From the NCBI GenBank assembly GCA_003117195.1, contig BDSI01000165.1:98910-162909 (forward strand): a DNA stretch of 64,000 nt, read 5' to 3'. Positions 36,526 through 56,333 of the stretch are shown here, piece after piece (the stretch's first letter is position 1; the number at the start of each line of letters is the position of its first letter). A model generated the notes under the pieces. The model ran no database searches. It was not told the origin of the DNA and saw nothing but the letters and a program-made list of their open reading frames with translations. The position numbers were made by a program, and so were the translations under genes. The stretch comes from Eudorina sp. 2006-703-Eu-15. Taxonomy: Eukaryota; Chlorophyta; Chlorophyceae; Chlamydomonadales; Volvocaceae.

Positions 36526-37604
36526 ATGAGGAGCGCCGCATCGTGGATAGAAACACTGAATGGATTGCCAGGACTCAATCTTGACGAGAAGGCACGCGCA
36601 CGCGTTATCCTGCTGTCCAAGCCCAGTGAAGTCCGCGAGCTGTACTTAGAGGGCAATTACGCTGAGGCCGCGGCCACGATCAAGGCGCTTCTCAGGGAAA
36701 CACGTGAGTCGTTTCTCATTAAACATAACGCGCAATTTCACACGGATCAACCTGCAGAGTGCTTCCTCCCGCTCCCTTCTTCAATGCAGCTCTCGACATC
36801 GCAGCACGGAGCACCAATCTTGTCTCTCCGCACTGGCCATGACCTTAAACTTTCCCAACTAGGCTTCTCCATACCGCGCTGAAACTCACTGGCCCCTCCC
36901 CGCCCCCCCACGCAGCGGTGCGCCGCCTGGACGCCAGCTGCAGCACTTCCTCCCTGGACAGCCCCCCCTCCTCCGCCTCCCTCTCCTCCTCCGCCTCTTC
37001 GTCCTCCGCCTCCTCCTCCTCCTCCCGCCGACCTTCGGCCACCGAGATTCTCGTCGAGACCGCCACGCACGTACGGCACCTGTCCGCACTGCCCGCCGCC
37101 TTCCGCGCCGCCCACTTCCGCGCAAGCCAGCCGGGTGACATCTACTTCCGCATCAACGTCTCCAAGCTGCCGCCAAACGCAGCGCATGACGATGACGACA
37201 ATGTCATACTGTCCTCAGCGGGGTTCGAACTCGGCGAGCCGTGCTTCGCAATGGTGGTGGGCGCTTCGTCAGAGGCCCGCCAGGACCGCAGCCGCGGCGG
37301 CAGCGGTGACGACGTCGACGGCCCGGCGGTCATCGCGATTCGCATCCGCTCGGCGGCGGTGGGCGGCCCGGGTCGCAGCAGCAGCAGCAGCAACATCAGC
37401 AACCGCTGCGGCGGCACCAACTGCCCCGTGGAGGAGTTTGAGACGCAGGTGGTGCCGCACCCGCGGGACACCTTGGAGGCGCTGACGGCGAGGCTGGCAG
37501 CGGGGTCGGTGCGGCCCTCGGAGGTGCTGTGGTGGCGCCGTAGCGCGGGCAAGTGGGCCTTGTGGAACGGCGCGCCGCTGCGCTCCTGGTGCACGCAGCT
37601 GTAG
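36526..37604 (+). CDS. Uncharacterised two-exon protein, family member A
   Basis: I do not recognise this protein. Exons 36526-36703 and 36916-37604, joined in phase 1, give 288 residues. Three members in this window share the plan. Exon 1 (59 residues) is a helical block with WIETLNGLPGLNLDEKARAR, LSK, YLEG and TIKALLRET. Exon 2 starts with a Ser-rich linker, then VRHLSALPAAFRAAH and GDIY, a beta-like FAMVV, and a C-terminal block with PHPRDTLEAL, WWRRSAG and WALWNGAP. There is no signal peptide or membrane segment. Start chosen at 36526 rather than the in-frame Met at 36481 because the other two members begin just ahead of the same WI motif. The order of conserved blocks suggests a small helical N-module and an alpha/beta C-module; no enzyme motif is visible. 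Confidence 0.8.
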
Positions 37605-38902
37605 CAGAGTACGGCATCGGTGACGTGGGCGAACGGGCGGGGGAAGGTGCTACAGCTGCTGCGACTTGCGTTCGCCGGGGGGGGGGGCGCTGGGAGGGAG
37701 GGGGTTGCGCAGTCCGGGATGTCGCCGCCGGCGGGTGGTGCAGCGTGTGACTGAGCGGTTGGACGGGTGGGTGGCGGTTGGGCGGCTGGGTGGGAACAGT
37801 GGCTGCAGGGGACCGGACTACGTCACTGTCTCAAGGTCAACAATAAGGTCCGGTGGGTGAGAGCGGGTCAAAATGGCGCCTGGGGGGGGAGCCGGCGCTG
37901 GGCTGCGTCGAAGGGAGGTGGCCGGGGCTCCGGGGCTGGAAGATCTTTTGCTCTTTTGAGACCGGACAGGACGGGCGTTGAAGGCGCAGACGAGCGCGGC
38001 GACGAAACGTCGTGCGTGCCCGCAGTCCTGTAGGGAGCGAGGTATAGAGCTAAGCGTTGAGGGGGTTCAGACCTTCACTGTCAACTCCTCAATCTACCAA
38101 TCGGCGCTGGTACCCTAATTTTTTGGAATGGTGGAATCCGTTCTAGCCAAGAGGCCAGTGCGTGGTTACTGTGTTCGAAGAACCAAGCGAGGCCGAGCGA
38201 TTCGGCATGGCGCAGCCCGTAGATCAGCCGGCGATTTAGGTTTTTTTTGCTGTTGCAGGGCGTCAGAACTGCTGATTGGGAGGACACGTGTCGCCCCTGC
38301 GGGTGGCCGTGGAGCGGCGCGTTGGGCGCACCCGGGGACATGGACGGCGACGGGGCTGCCGGATGGGTTGCTGGGTTCCCCGCGACACCTGGGGTGCGAT
38401 GGCGGTGCAGCAGAGTCCCGAAGGGCGCCGACCAAGACGCCCCTTTTTGTGCTCGTGTGCCTCGGGAGGAGCCGTGCTCCGCGCCAGACGCTCCCTCTTG
38501 TCGTTTGATGTTGCTGCTGCTGCTGTTGCCGCCGGGTGATGTTGTACCTTAATACGGGTGCAAAGAAGGTGACGCTCCGAAACCAGTATCGATGCGGTAC
38601 GACACCGCAGCGCATCGTCCGTACCTGGAGTCCTTCGCATACAAAGAATAAGAACGAGCACCTCCCTCCACTCGGGAGCTGCCCCTGGCCCTGCCAGGTC
38701 ATTCATTCGAGCCCTAGCGAGCTCGACCCCAAGAGAATGGATGTTAGTATGGAGAGTTGGGGACAGAAGCTGACCAACATAGAAGCTAAACCAACCAACC
38801 GACCGACCGACGGACCGATGCCTCTTGATGGCCGCTGCTGGATGTGAACCTGGCTGACGGCCCTCCTCCCCAACCGCCTACGAGCTATCTGGGCCCGTTG
38901 GA

Positions 38903-38957
38903 ACGCCCGGTCAGGACGAAGGGTCCACCTTGCAACGGTTGAAACAACCGCCCGTTG
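38903..38957. repeat. Short dispersed element, copy 2
   Basis: Matches 22221-22275 in a run of about 50 bases with scattered changes; both copies contain GTCCACCTTG preceded by GGACGAAG and followed by CCCGTTG. Too short to classify. Confidence 0.6.
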
Positions 38958-39352
38958 GTGCGGCGGAGCTGCGACGGACGGTGGTGGCGGTGGTGTTGAT
39001 GGCGGCGATTTTGTTGGAGCTCGGCCCGCAGGGCCCCCCGCCCCCCCCTGGCGGTGGCATCTCGACGCGTGCGCGTGTGAGAGATGCCCGGGTGGGCGGT
39101 GTGCGCGACGTCGCAGGCCAGGGGCGTGACGTGGCTTAGGTGAATTCCATATAACCGCATGTGTTATTACCTACATAGGTATTTGAGACGGCCTGAGCCC
39201 ATACATACAGGGTCTTGTTCTGTGAGCGGCGTTGCGTGCGACGGAACGAAGCGGGCCTAAGCTCTGGCCCCTGGCCCCTGAGCCCCAGAGCCTGAGGCAC
39301 TCCGGGGAGTACCGGCGCTATCTGCTAGATGGCCAAGGGCCCCACATCGCGT

Positions 39353-39406
39353 GTGTATGTCCGCATGTACGTGTGTATGTACGTATGTGTATGTACGTAT
39401 GTGTAT
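39353..39406. repeat. GTATGTAC-type repeat
   Basis: Repeated GTATGTACGT/GTATGTGT units in non-genic DNA. Confidence 0.85.
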
Positions 39407-40556
39407 GGCAGCATGGTGAGGAAGAAGAATGCGCCCGGCGCTTTGGCCTCTGGAGGCAGGAGTATGTGGCGTGTAGCCGTGTACGGTACGCATCCGTTGT
39501 GTTTTGAGGAATGACACGGCGTGACGCGCGTTCAGCGAGAAGTGGCCGCGGCCGTGTCTGCGTGTTATGGGAAGCTGTTGGTGTGTATGAATGTTAGTAC
39601 GAAAACACGATGTGCGCATGGTTGCGGATATGTGTGGGTGTGTGGTTGCGCCGCCAGGAGAGCGTACATGCATACCTGAAGAGTTTGGCTTCTACAATGG
39701 GTTCGCCTCGCCCCCGCCGCACCGCCCCCGGATGCCAGGGAGTGATGTGCGCGGGGGCCTGGGCGGGCCAGGTCCCACGGGAGGTGAGGCGCAGTGCCGC
39801 CGTCGCTCCGGAGCTCGTCGTGGTGGCGGTTGTGGTGGTGGTTGTGGTGCTGACAGATGTCAGTGGTGGTGGTTGTGGCGTAGTGCTGGGGTCAATCCGT
39901 GAGGGTGGGTGGGTTCAGTCGGGCGCTATGACGCGCTTCCCGCCGCAGCCACCCAAACACGCAAAGGCTTGCTTGAGGTGCGTTTTGAGGGGGCAAAAGC
40001 TTCTTGAGAGAGGCACGAAGTTGTACGGCCCGCGGGCTATGTTCCAATGGCAAGCTCGTGTTACCGTCGGCCGTTGTGGGTGGGTTTTGACGTTGGTCTT
40101 GCCCCTAAACCGTCGCGGTCAAATGCGGGCTAGCTGTTTCCCTTTTATGAAGTTGAGGCCGGTTGAGGCTTATATACGTGGTTAGCTGATGTTGGATGCG
40201 CGAGCGAAGCACCACTCCAGGGCCCTCCGAAGGCAGCCGGAGATTACACTGGAAGGCACGTACGGTAGTCGCACTGCGGTTCGTCCCCCCGTGTGGTGAC
40301 GTGGATCGAGTGTCGACCCAAGCTGTACGACACCGTAGCTGCGAGTTGCCCCACCTTGTTATCGACGGGATCGCCAATGCAGGCAAGCAGTTACTTGCAG
40401 AGAGGGCGGGTACGATTTTAACCGGGAAACGATGCGCGCCTGCGCAGGGGCAGCGCGCCTTCTCGCCCGCCGGGCCCGAAACAGACGTCCCCACGCACAG
40501 CCCAACCCTCTCGGAGTGCAGGAAACGCACTTTCCTGTGCCACGGCAACACATGAT

Positions 40557-40561
40557 TTACA
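40557..40561 (-). terminator. Possible TGTAA polyadenylation signal for the NTPase gene
   Basis: TTACA on the plus strand is TGTAA on the minus strand, 509 bases beyond the NTPase stop. Plausible position; not proven. Confidence 0.35.
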
Positions 40562-40830
40562 GTTGCGACAGGTTGAGCTCCACAGTCCAGCCCATCCATC
40601 CCCCATCCATCCGGGGACCCAGAGAACCACTCAAAGCCATTCTTATTGGGTCAGGCAGGTCATGTGGCAGTGACCATAGCTGAGTTCTCCGGTAATGGCA
40701 AACGTTGAAATGAAGACAGTACAACCCAAGAGGACATCGGAAAACAGCGCCCTCCAGCAGTATTCCCAGGTCGCACCCTTCATGCGAGACTGATGCAGAG
40801 TTGCGACGGTCCGCGGCTCACCAGGGACAG

Positions 40831-40925
40831 GGCGGTATTAAAACCCTAAAACCATGTCCCTGATAATAAGGGTGTTAGGGTTTGAACCCTTATCAGGACG
40901 ATGGTTTTAGGGTTTGAACGCCGCC
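40831..40925. repeat. Foldback element with TTTTAGGG-like arms
   Basis: Left arm 40831-40872 and right arm 40887-40925 are near reverse complements, with a 14-nt centre. Both arms hold AAACCCTAAAACCAT or its complement, including one unit of TTTTAGGG, the telomere repeat of Chlamydomonas-type algae. Both ends carry GGCGG/CCGCC. It is one unit per arm, not a telomere array. Confidence 0.85.
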
Positions 40926-41069
40926 CCCTTCCGGGCCGTCCCAATGCTGCATTAGTCTCGCATGCGGGGTACGACAAAATGCACCGCGAGTCAGTCAGTC
41001 AAAGCCCAGCCTCCGCACGTCCGCAGCCCGCACCGTACAGCAGCACCGCCGCCATCACCTTTGTACGAA

Positions 41070-48306
<7,237 letters not shown>

Positions 48307-51204
48307 GCTGCTCCTAGGCTTGAGTCCAGTTCCGTATGCAGCTAAGGTCCCCTTCCCACGGAGTGAGGTCCAAAAATTATACGCACATAGATCCTGACTA
48401 CCTCCGAGTAAGCTCCGACAATCTCTAAGGCCACTGATCAACAACGGGATAAGCGCCGCACCAAATGCACCTTTTCCCTGTAATCAGGAGTCCCACAATA
48501 ATTAGCAGTCAGTAGGATAATGTAAACTTCGGGGAAGGAAAGGACCTCGCAAGTATGACCCGAATGCCAGCCGCTGCCTTAAGTTTAATTGTCACTATTT
48601 CGGTTAGTGGGGTAGAAACGACAAGAAGCACCATTACCCTTACCAATCTTCGGTGCAGAGCAGAGCAGAGTCAGCCCTGGTGCAGAGTCAGCAACTACAA
48701 AATCTGTACGATATGGGCGGGTGTACGTGATTGGCTTAGGTTTAGCATTTATGATAGGACGTTCCATAATCCATGTCAAGGTACCGGACGGACAACATTG
48801 CGCAGCTCATCGGGCATTCTGGCGGTTTTCAGGTCAAGTGCAGTGCCGTAGCATAGAAAGTTTAGCCAGCACTCGCGCGCGTTAGCCCTCGCAAGTACTC
48901 CAACAAACGTTACTTGCAACTGGAATCCACCTTTCGCTGTCCCACATGCATTCATCATCCGACCTCAGGGCAAATAGATGTCCTCAGGGTTTTCCAGTTG
49001 GCGCGGAGGCGAACGCATACTGCACAGCGCAGGGGCGCCTGAACCTCACGTGGCGCCTAACTTAACATAAGCTTCAAGACAACACATGCTCCAGGGCCGC
49101 CGGCTCTTGATGGACATTTGCAAGGATGTGCAAGCAGAGCAGGCCAGAACTCTCCGTGTACTGGCGAGCGCTGATAATGTTTTGAGTTGCGTTGTGTGGC
49201 ACCGCAGGCTCGTCACGGGACGGTGGGCTTGACAGTGCTTAACTGGCGCTGTCCGAGATGCAAGTTGACCTTCAGGCAGTTTCAGGCGCGAGTGTACACG
49301 CTATGTGCACGCGTGCCGTACATGCGTGCGCCAGTATGCATGAAGCCGTATGCAGCCGCTAGGAGCCGCGAGATCAGTGCTCGGGCTTCAGCCTGGCTGC
49401 TTTGCCTGTCTTGGCCCGCATAGGGCGACTGGCTTATACTTCTTCTCTACAGCGCCTGTGCAGCGATTCCGACGGATTTCGTCATGTTCGTCATGCAACG
49501 CCCAGTTATGACTCGACATGTATGCGTAAAACGTAATTCCGCACGACGGCCAGATCTCCAACCTGCTTGTCATCACGGTCACCATTATTATCAAGGGTAC
49601 CATTATAATTAGGTCACCATGATACGATTCCGTCAGTCCGCCCAAAGGTGCGTGTGCCATGTGCATGTGAGCCTTGCTCGCCCTCGCCTTACAGCGTCAG
49701 TTGGTGCGACTGCTGCCAGCCAGGCAGACGCGGTTGATCGTCAAGGCGGCTGCACGCTGCGCGTCTTTCGGGCCGCCATCACTGCGACCACACAGGAATG
49801 CTTGTGCGTTGGGCCTTGGCAGCGGTCCGGTGCCCTGCCAGCCTGTATGCCATAAGCAGCCTTTAACAAGCTTGGACGGGAGCTGCAATAGCTCAACTGA
49901 CGCAGTGCATGGTACACAACCGTTTGAATGAATGGACGTTACAGCGGACCCCAAAAAGGGATCAACGGTGTATACCAGAGCAAGCCCCAGCAGGCCCCAC
50001 CGTTTGCGCTTGGTTTCGTTGCTCTGGCCGGAAAGGCCCGCGTTTCGTAGTGATTAAGGCAGCGCCCGAAAAGCGCCCCACGGCGCGCCGAAACGCGCCG
50101 AAAGCCTCCCAGGCACATCAGCGGCTGAGAAGGTATGAAGTAGCCTCTGCAGGACAGCGGGCGGCCATATGATTTGTATGATTACCTGAGGAACGCCCAT
50201 AGAGTGATGTAGACGCTCAACATACAGAGATGCCGGGCAGTAATATGCAAACCAGAGGGAGGGCAGACACTCTGATGCAAACGTTCAATCTTAAAGACAC
50301 GGGTGTAAAATGCTAACGCTTGGACTGCGTTCGCCCAGGGTAAGGTCAGGTTTATGCAACAAAGAGCTGCCTCTGCGTGCGCTTTGTCCTGCCGCGCCGG
50401 GCTGGCTGCCCAACGCGACCGACGGTTTATATGACAAACGTCACAGCGTTAACGCACTTCTCACAGGGAGCTGTATCAAATATGTTACATATATAAACAT
50501 GAATGACGCCGTATGTTGCTCTTTTGCTCATTGCGTGCGTTAGTAAAGCCTGCAGGTCTGACCCGAGGCCAGAGCATCATCCGGAAATCCAGTCTCGCCG
50601 TATGATAAAATGATACATCCAACCTTCACCATTTTGGTCGGGTGGCCTGGAAGCGACGGCGCGACGAGTGTATTATTCGTAGGATCGATGTGACTAGGAC
50701 TGTGTATGTTGGATTGCGCTCGGTGATATAGCTTCAGTACTTTCATCACAGCTGAATATCTCTTTTATATATTCGACTGTATTTCCTTCGCCAAGGAAGG
50801 TTTTGGCCGGCGTTACGCCCGAACAAGCAGCCGCCCTCGCCTGTAAATTCATCATTTGACATGTATGTCTGGAAAAGGGTATTCATATCTATAGCATCCT
50901 GATTTATAGACAGGCTGACGTGACGTTTCGGGGGGCAAAGACACAATCTGTCCTAGTATGAGATGTTTACGACGAGGAAATAATGATACGTCAAACCAAT
51001 CCGTAATATTGTACGTTTCTGTAAGGCATGCCATTGTTTCAGGGGAGAGTTAACCTTCCTGCAGACATGCCCAAGCTTGGAGTGTTGGTGACCCTGCCGT
51101 TGGGAAGGACGTCTTGCGGCTTATTGCATTCTCTTACCACACTATAGAGGAAGCGCTCTTACTGAGCTTCGACGCAACCAGCTAGACCAGCGAGTATTGA
51201 ATGT
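48307..51204. other. Divergent interval between NTPase (-) and family member B (+)
   Basis: Both flanking genes are transcribed outwards, so both promoters should be here. No gene, RNA or repeat family recognised; base composition is close to 50% GC, lower than in the kinase region. Confidence 0.5.
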
Positions 51205-53168
51205 ATGGCGCGCTGGCAGAAGTCGAGCTGGATAGAAACGTTAGACCTCCTGCCGGGACTGAACTTGGAGGAGAAAGCACGCGCGCGCATCATCATTCTT
51301 TCCAAGCCTCGAGATGACCGCGAGCTGTACTTCGAGGGCACATTCGCGGAAGCCGCGGCCACAATCAAAGCGCTCCTCAGGGAGACACGTAAGCCTTGGT
51401 CCATTCACAAGTAATTCATAGATTCACGTTACATTGACTCTCCCTGGGGTTCCCTCGTGTCAAATTCGAATTGCCTGCAGCGTGGGGCAGCACCACCGGG
51501 TCAGCCGCAGCTCGCAGCTGCGGCAGTGGCCCGGGTCGCCAGGCTTGGGCCGACGACGGCACAGCGGCGACCTCAGCCGGCGTCCAAGCCACATCTTCCG
51601 CGCCCGCCAAGCCACCAGGCCCTCCACCACACACCTCCGTCCGTGCGATGTGTGCCTCAGCCCCCGTACCTTCGCCTGAGCCGCCGCCCGACACCCCACG
51701 TCTCGCCGGCACCGGCGCCGCTACCGCCACCTCTACTGCCGCCGCGGCCGCAGCAGCGGCCGCGCTCCCCACAGCCTGGCATATGGGCGCGATCAACGCC
51801 GCGGCCCTGACCCGCGCCCTCACCGCCACCTCGGACGATCCCACTGCGGCGGCGGCGTCCGGATCCGTTCACCCGTCCCGTCCCTCAGCCAGCCCCGCCA
51901 GCCCCGCCTCCGTACGACCCGCCGGCAGCACCCGCGCCCCCGCCAGCACCCGACCCGCCAGCGCGGGCAGCGCCGTACCCAGCGCCATCACCGCCAGCTC
52001 CTCCGCCTCCCGGGTACGTTGGGCGGCGGACAGCCCTAGCGTGCTCGGCTCCGGCCCCAGCCCCGGCGCGCTGAGCTCGATGCGCAGCCACACGCCTGCG
52101 CTGTCGGAGGTGGCGTCGGCGAGGCCGCCGAAGCCGCCGCCACCGCCGCTGGGCGGCTGGGCCTCCATCAACCTCTCGGGCGAGCCGCCGCCGCCGCCGG
52201 AGCCGGAGCCGCTTACGCTGTCGATTCTGTGGTCCCGAACGCTGGGCGGCTTCGACAGCACTTTGGCGACCCGACCCTCGGGCTGGTGGGACTTTGCGTC
52301 CGCCTCCACCTCCGCCGCGTCCTCCTGTCGGCCCTCTGCCACCCAGCTCAGTCAGCCGGCGGCGCCCAATGGTGGACCCGCCGCCATCGCCGCCACGTTC
52401 CACCACAACGGCTACGCCGAAACGGACATGCGGTCCCCGCGGGAAGGAGTCGGCGGCTCGTCCTCCCCTGCCGCTGCCGCTGCCTCCGCCGCCTCCGCCG
52501 CCTCCGCCCCCGCCGCCCCCACCGCCGTTTCATCTTCGGGGCAGCGGCGACAGCCTGGCGTGGCCCCCAGCGTTCCATCGCCGTTCGCGGCGCCGGCCGC
52601 GTTCCGTCTGGCCTGCGCCGCCTCCGCGTTCCCCGCCTCCGTCGCCTCGTCCACCGCCTCCTCCGGCTCGTCCACCTCCCGGCGGCAACCTGCCAGCGAG
52701 CTGCTTGTCGAGGCGGCAGCGACCGTACGGCATCTCTCCGCGCTGCCCGCCGCCTTCCGGGCCGCGCACCTGCGCGCCGGCGTGCCGGGGGACATCTACT
52801 GCCGTACAGTACGGAAGGTCATGGAGACGTCCGGCGCGGGCCGCGCAGTCGCGCGCCACGCGCGTTTCGTCATGGTGGTGGATTTCGTCGAGCGGAATAC
52901 GGCAGTCCTGATCAGGCTGCGGACGAAAGAAATCAGTCGGCGGCCTTGGAAGGACGACGTTGCCGGCGGCGGCGGCGGTACGAGCGTGCAGTGCTACCGG
53001 TGCGAGGTCGTACCCGACCCATCGGACAGCCTGCCGGTGTTGCTGGAGCGGTTGGAGGCGAAGCGGGTCAAGATGACGGACGTCCGCATGTGGCGAGAGT
53101 GCCCGGCGGGGTGGCACCTGTGGGACGGGGTGCCGATGGAGACGGGAGTTCGTTTTGAGAAGGGCTGA
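51205..53168 (+). CDS. Uncharacterised two-exon protein, family member B (long form)
   Basis: Second member of the unrecognised family. Exons 51205-51388 and 51481-53168, joined in phase 1 exactly as in the other two, 623 residues. Exon 1 (61 residues) reads SSWIETLDLLPGLNLEEKAR, then LSKPRDDRELYFEG and TIKALLRET. Exon 2 carries an insertion of about 390 residues rich in Ala, Pro, Ser and Gly, which makes this the longest member. The conserved part follows: LLVEAAATVRHLSALP, PAAFRAAH, GDIY, FVMVVDF, VLIRLRTKE, EVVPDPSDSLPVL, MWRECPAGWHLWDGVP. The 15-residue VRHLSALPAAFRAAH is identical to member A. No signal peptide or membrane helix. Role unknown. The upstream ATG at 51201 is out of frame. 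Confidence 0.82.
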
Positions 53169-56100
53169 TGGACCGGATCTAGGGCCGGTGTGGTCGGGGG
53201 CTGGTGTGCCGGGCAAGGCGGTGCAGGTCGTAACGTTGGCGTTGGCATTTGGGGTGGTGGTGGTGTTGACGGTCGACGACGGCCACAAAAGCAATTTTAG
53301 GGATGGGGAGTGACAACGGCTGAGACGAGGGATTGGATGAAGGGGAGCGAGAGCTGGCGGGATCCGGGATGAATGCGTGTGTGGGGGTGGGGGGAGGGAC
53401 GAGCTGCAAGGCAGAAGCCGGAAGGCCGGAGGCGACAGCAGCTCCAGAAATGCACGCGCACCTGCTTCAACGGATGGCAGCACACAAGAACACCGATGGG
53501 GGGACATCGCCGGATCGGGTCCCTTCTTTGGGAGGAGGAGGCAAACGAAGGAGGGGGGTCTGCGGCGGACTTGACGGCCATATGCGCGGTTGAAATCTTG
53601 GTTCCGGAGCCACGCATTGCAGCGCTTTCCGTCTCCAGCGTACGTAGCGGAACGCATGCCGCGTGCGCCTTGATTGGTTTCGGGGCTAAATGGAGCGTCA
53701 GGCCGCTGATGGGGTTTGAACACTGCTGTGCGGCGAGGTTGGGTGCGGGGACGGGTGGGGGCAAGGAAGGCGGCCCGGCGCGTAGGAAGCGATGACAGGC
53801 GCTATCGCGGCTTGTGGGCTCTGCGGTCTCTGCGGTGCGTGTCAACAGGGGCCCGCGGCATCGTCCTCTGCCAGTCGGGTAGATCTGGCAGTTTGGGTTT
53901 GCATCATTCGTTTTATAGTGCTCTACCCTGAAATTGTGGGTTGGCGTGCGTTGACCGTTCTTGTGCTCACTGGTGTGGTGGCAGAGGCGAATCGGAGGGG
54001 CGTGAAGGGTCCATTTCCCCTTGAAGTGCGTTGAGGATGGGGCGGTTCGCGAGTGGGGTTGGGTCCTTCCTTGGCTTGTTGAGGTGAGGTCTGCTTGCGG
54101 ATGGGCCGGGCTGTCTGCAGCGTTTTGTACCGTTGGCGCTTCGTTCTTCGTCGTAGCCAGTTCGTACCGTACCGTATCGTACCTCCGGACTCCACGCGAC
54201 CTCGTCTGACAGCCGCCTCGTTTCGGTTGACTGCGAATCGCGGTGCCGCAAGTGTCCCGTAGTGTGGGACGGCTTCTGTTTGGGCGTTGGGATCTCCTTT
54301 TGGTTTGATGTTTCATATTCCTGAGCATGCTTGGTATTTGCGACGCAATGAATGGCACGAGAACAGTCAGGCCTCGAACTTGCGCCGTGCCCGGCAGTGT
54401 ACGGCGCCTGAGGTTTTCCACCGACGTGACAGTCTCTTTTCGCTTTTCTCTTTCTTCACAAGAGCGCGTTCTCCAACGTTTCTTAATGCGACGCTGCCAG
54501 TTTTGCTCGATTGGAAGACGCTAAGGGCATGTGCACCCAGGCGCGATGCGTCCTTGCTTGTTTGCTATGGCGCCGTATTTGCGATGTCCACGGCGACATT
54601 CCTTGCCACCCTGGCGCCGACCGTCGTCCGTCCCTTCCTTCCTTACACGTGGCCTTTCGGACCGTGCATGATCTTGACGTGTGCCGGTCTTTTTGTCGAA
54701 CGTTTGGTCAGTACTAGGGCCGTTGGGCCGTACTTATGGTTAAATACGTCGTACAATGCAACGGCTGTGTGCTGGCTCAGCGCAGTCCGGTGCGCCCCGG
54801 GAGGGCCGCCTCAACCGCCAGGACAGTACGGTGCAACGTTTGCTTCGGGGATTATTAAAGTGTGCAGTACGTCGTGATTACGTAATTCATCATTGTACGG
54901 GAGAACTTCTTTGGCGGGTTGTGTTGCAGCAGGACACGGGCGGAGTGCCTGCGTGCCTTTCACCTTTTCTTGTGACTGACCTGATCCATTTTTTCCTGGA
55001 ATGCTGAGCTGCCGACCTAGAGTTGCCGACCTACGCCGATGCGGTTCGGACGAGGGGGTGAGCGGAGGCTGTTACACCGGGAACCGCTGCAAGATGCTCA
55101 CGATCCCGGATTTCTTCTTGGGGTGGCGATGTAGAGGAGAGGGCAGCAGGAGCGGCAGTCCGGTGTCCGCGTCCGTTGCATGCCTCGGAGGCGGACCGCA
55201 GGATGTGCCGCCGCCGCTGTGCGAGACACGAGACACGGTGGTGGGACTCGCATGGCGTCCCGGCGCGGACGTCCAGGTTCCGGTCTGTTCCTCCAGGTTG
55301 GCTGTGGTATCCTCCAGGTTGGCTGTGGTATCTTGTCACGGCAAAGGCGCGCAAGGCCGTATGGGTTACGGATGGTGCTGGTGTCTGTCATGGCCGTGGA
55401 ACTGCTGACTCCAAACAACAGAGCGCTGTGTTGGGGGTGAAACCCCCTGGGCTCGAGATCAGGGGGGAGAGCAGGTCGACTGCTGTCAGGTGCGCCCCTC
55501 CCTCGGTGCCGCCAGGTGCAGGTACTCGGTCAGGGGTGGGGCCAGCGGGAGGTCTGGCGGGGAGCAGACGGCGCGAGCAGGCGCTCGTATGGGCTGCTTT
55601 ACGGTCGGACGCCCCACGCGCGATGGTCGCTGCGACCGTTTCCGACGTTCCAGCAAACGGCAGCAACCACGCCGGTGACCACGAAGCAACACCAGGACTA
55701 ATCAGGCACACGTTCGGGTTCCGACTGGCGAAGGTTGCTGTGCGATGCATGCAGGTGGCAAACTGGTGGTGGGCTGCACGCGCGGATTGCGGTTGAGGGA
55801 TGAAAAACACTATGTAACTGAAGCGAAGGGAATCGCGCGCGGAGTAAAGGGATCCAAACGAGCACGGAGGTGATAATAGTTTATCATGTTCGGCTCACAG
55901 GTAAAGCCAAAGCAGCATCGCCCGTCTCCTCGAGAGACAATATCGTGTGTCTCCATCGAAAGCAGACAGTTTCACGGAAATTGATGTATGAATTTGCAGC
56001 AGAAGCTCCCCCTCGGTCCCAGTGCCCTGATTATTCATTGGGGAAGCCTAAATCTGCATAACGAAACGCAGCAAAACGGAACGTGATGGGGGCGTCGCAT

Positions 56101-56333
56101 CTGCGTGCACTACCGTAATCCAGTCCAAACCAATTCGCTTCTTGGGGACTCTTCATCAGGTTGCCATCTGAGACTGTGCTGTGATACCAGCGATGGCCAT
56201 CTCCTGAAGCGCCTGCGGTTAGTCTACATTTCGTACGAGGTGCCACAAGTTAGGGTTTCTGCGTCAGTAACCCAGTCGCCTGTTAGCCATTGCTGCAATT
56301 TTTCTTAAGTTTGGAGACATAGTAGCTGTCGCC
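53169..56333. other. Gene-free interval between family members B and C
   Basis: No supported gene. A plus-strand frame 54287-54877 (196 codons) has mixed composition and hydrophobic stretches but no recognised motif or splice partner. A 21-bp tandem duplication (CTCCAGGTTGGCTGTGGTAT) stands at 55291-55332. Confidence 0.5.
55291..55332. repeat. 21-bp tandem duplication
   Basis: Two copies of CCTCCAGGTTGGCTGTGGTA plus one base in a row, in non-genic DNA. Confidence 0.85.

Larger units (their letters stand above)
37605..41069. other. Gene-free interval with a telomere-like foldback
   Basis: No coding motif found on either strand. It contains the second copy of a short dispersed element (38903-38957), a GTATGT-type repeat (39353-39406), the foldback at 40831-40925 and a possible polyadenylation signal for the minus-strand NTPase gene. 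Confidence 0.5.

Noticed and set aside
40841..40915. Telomere or internal telomere array
   Set aside because: Only one to two TTTTAGGG-type units per arm, arranged as an inverted repeat rather than a tandem array.
54287..54877. 196-codon reading frame between family members B and C
   Set aside because: No motif, no homology recognised, no splice partner; overlapping frames are equally open.
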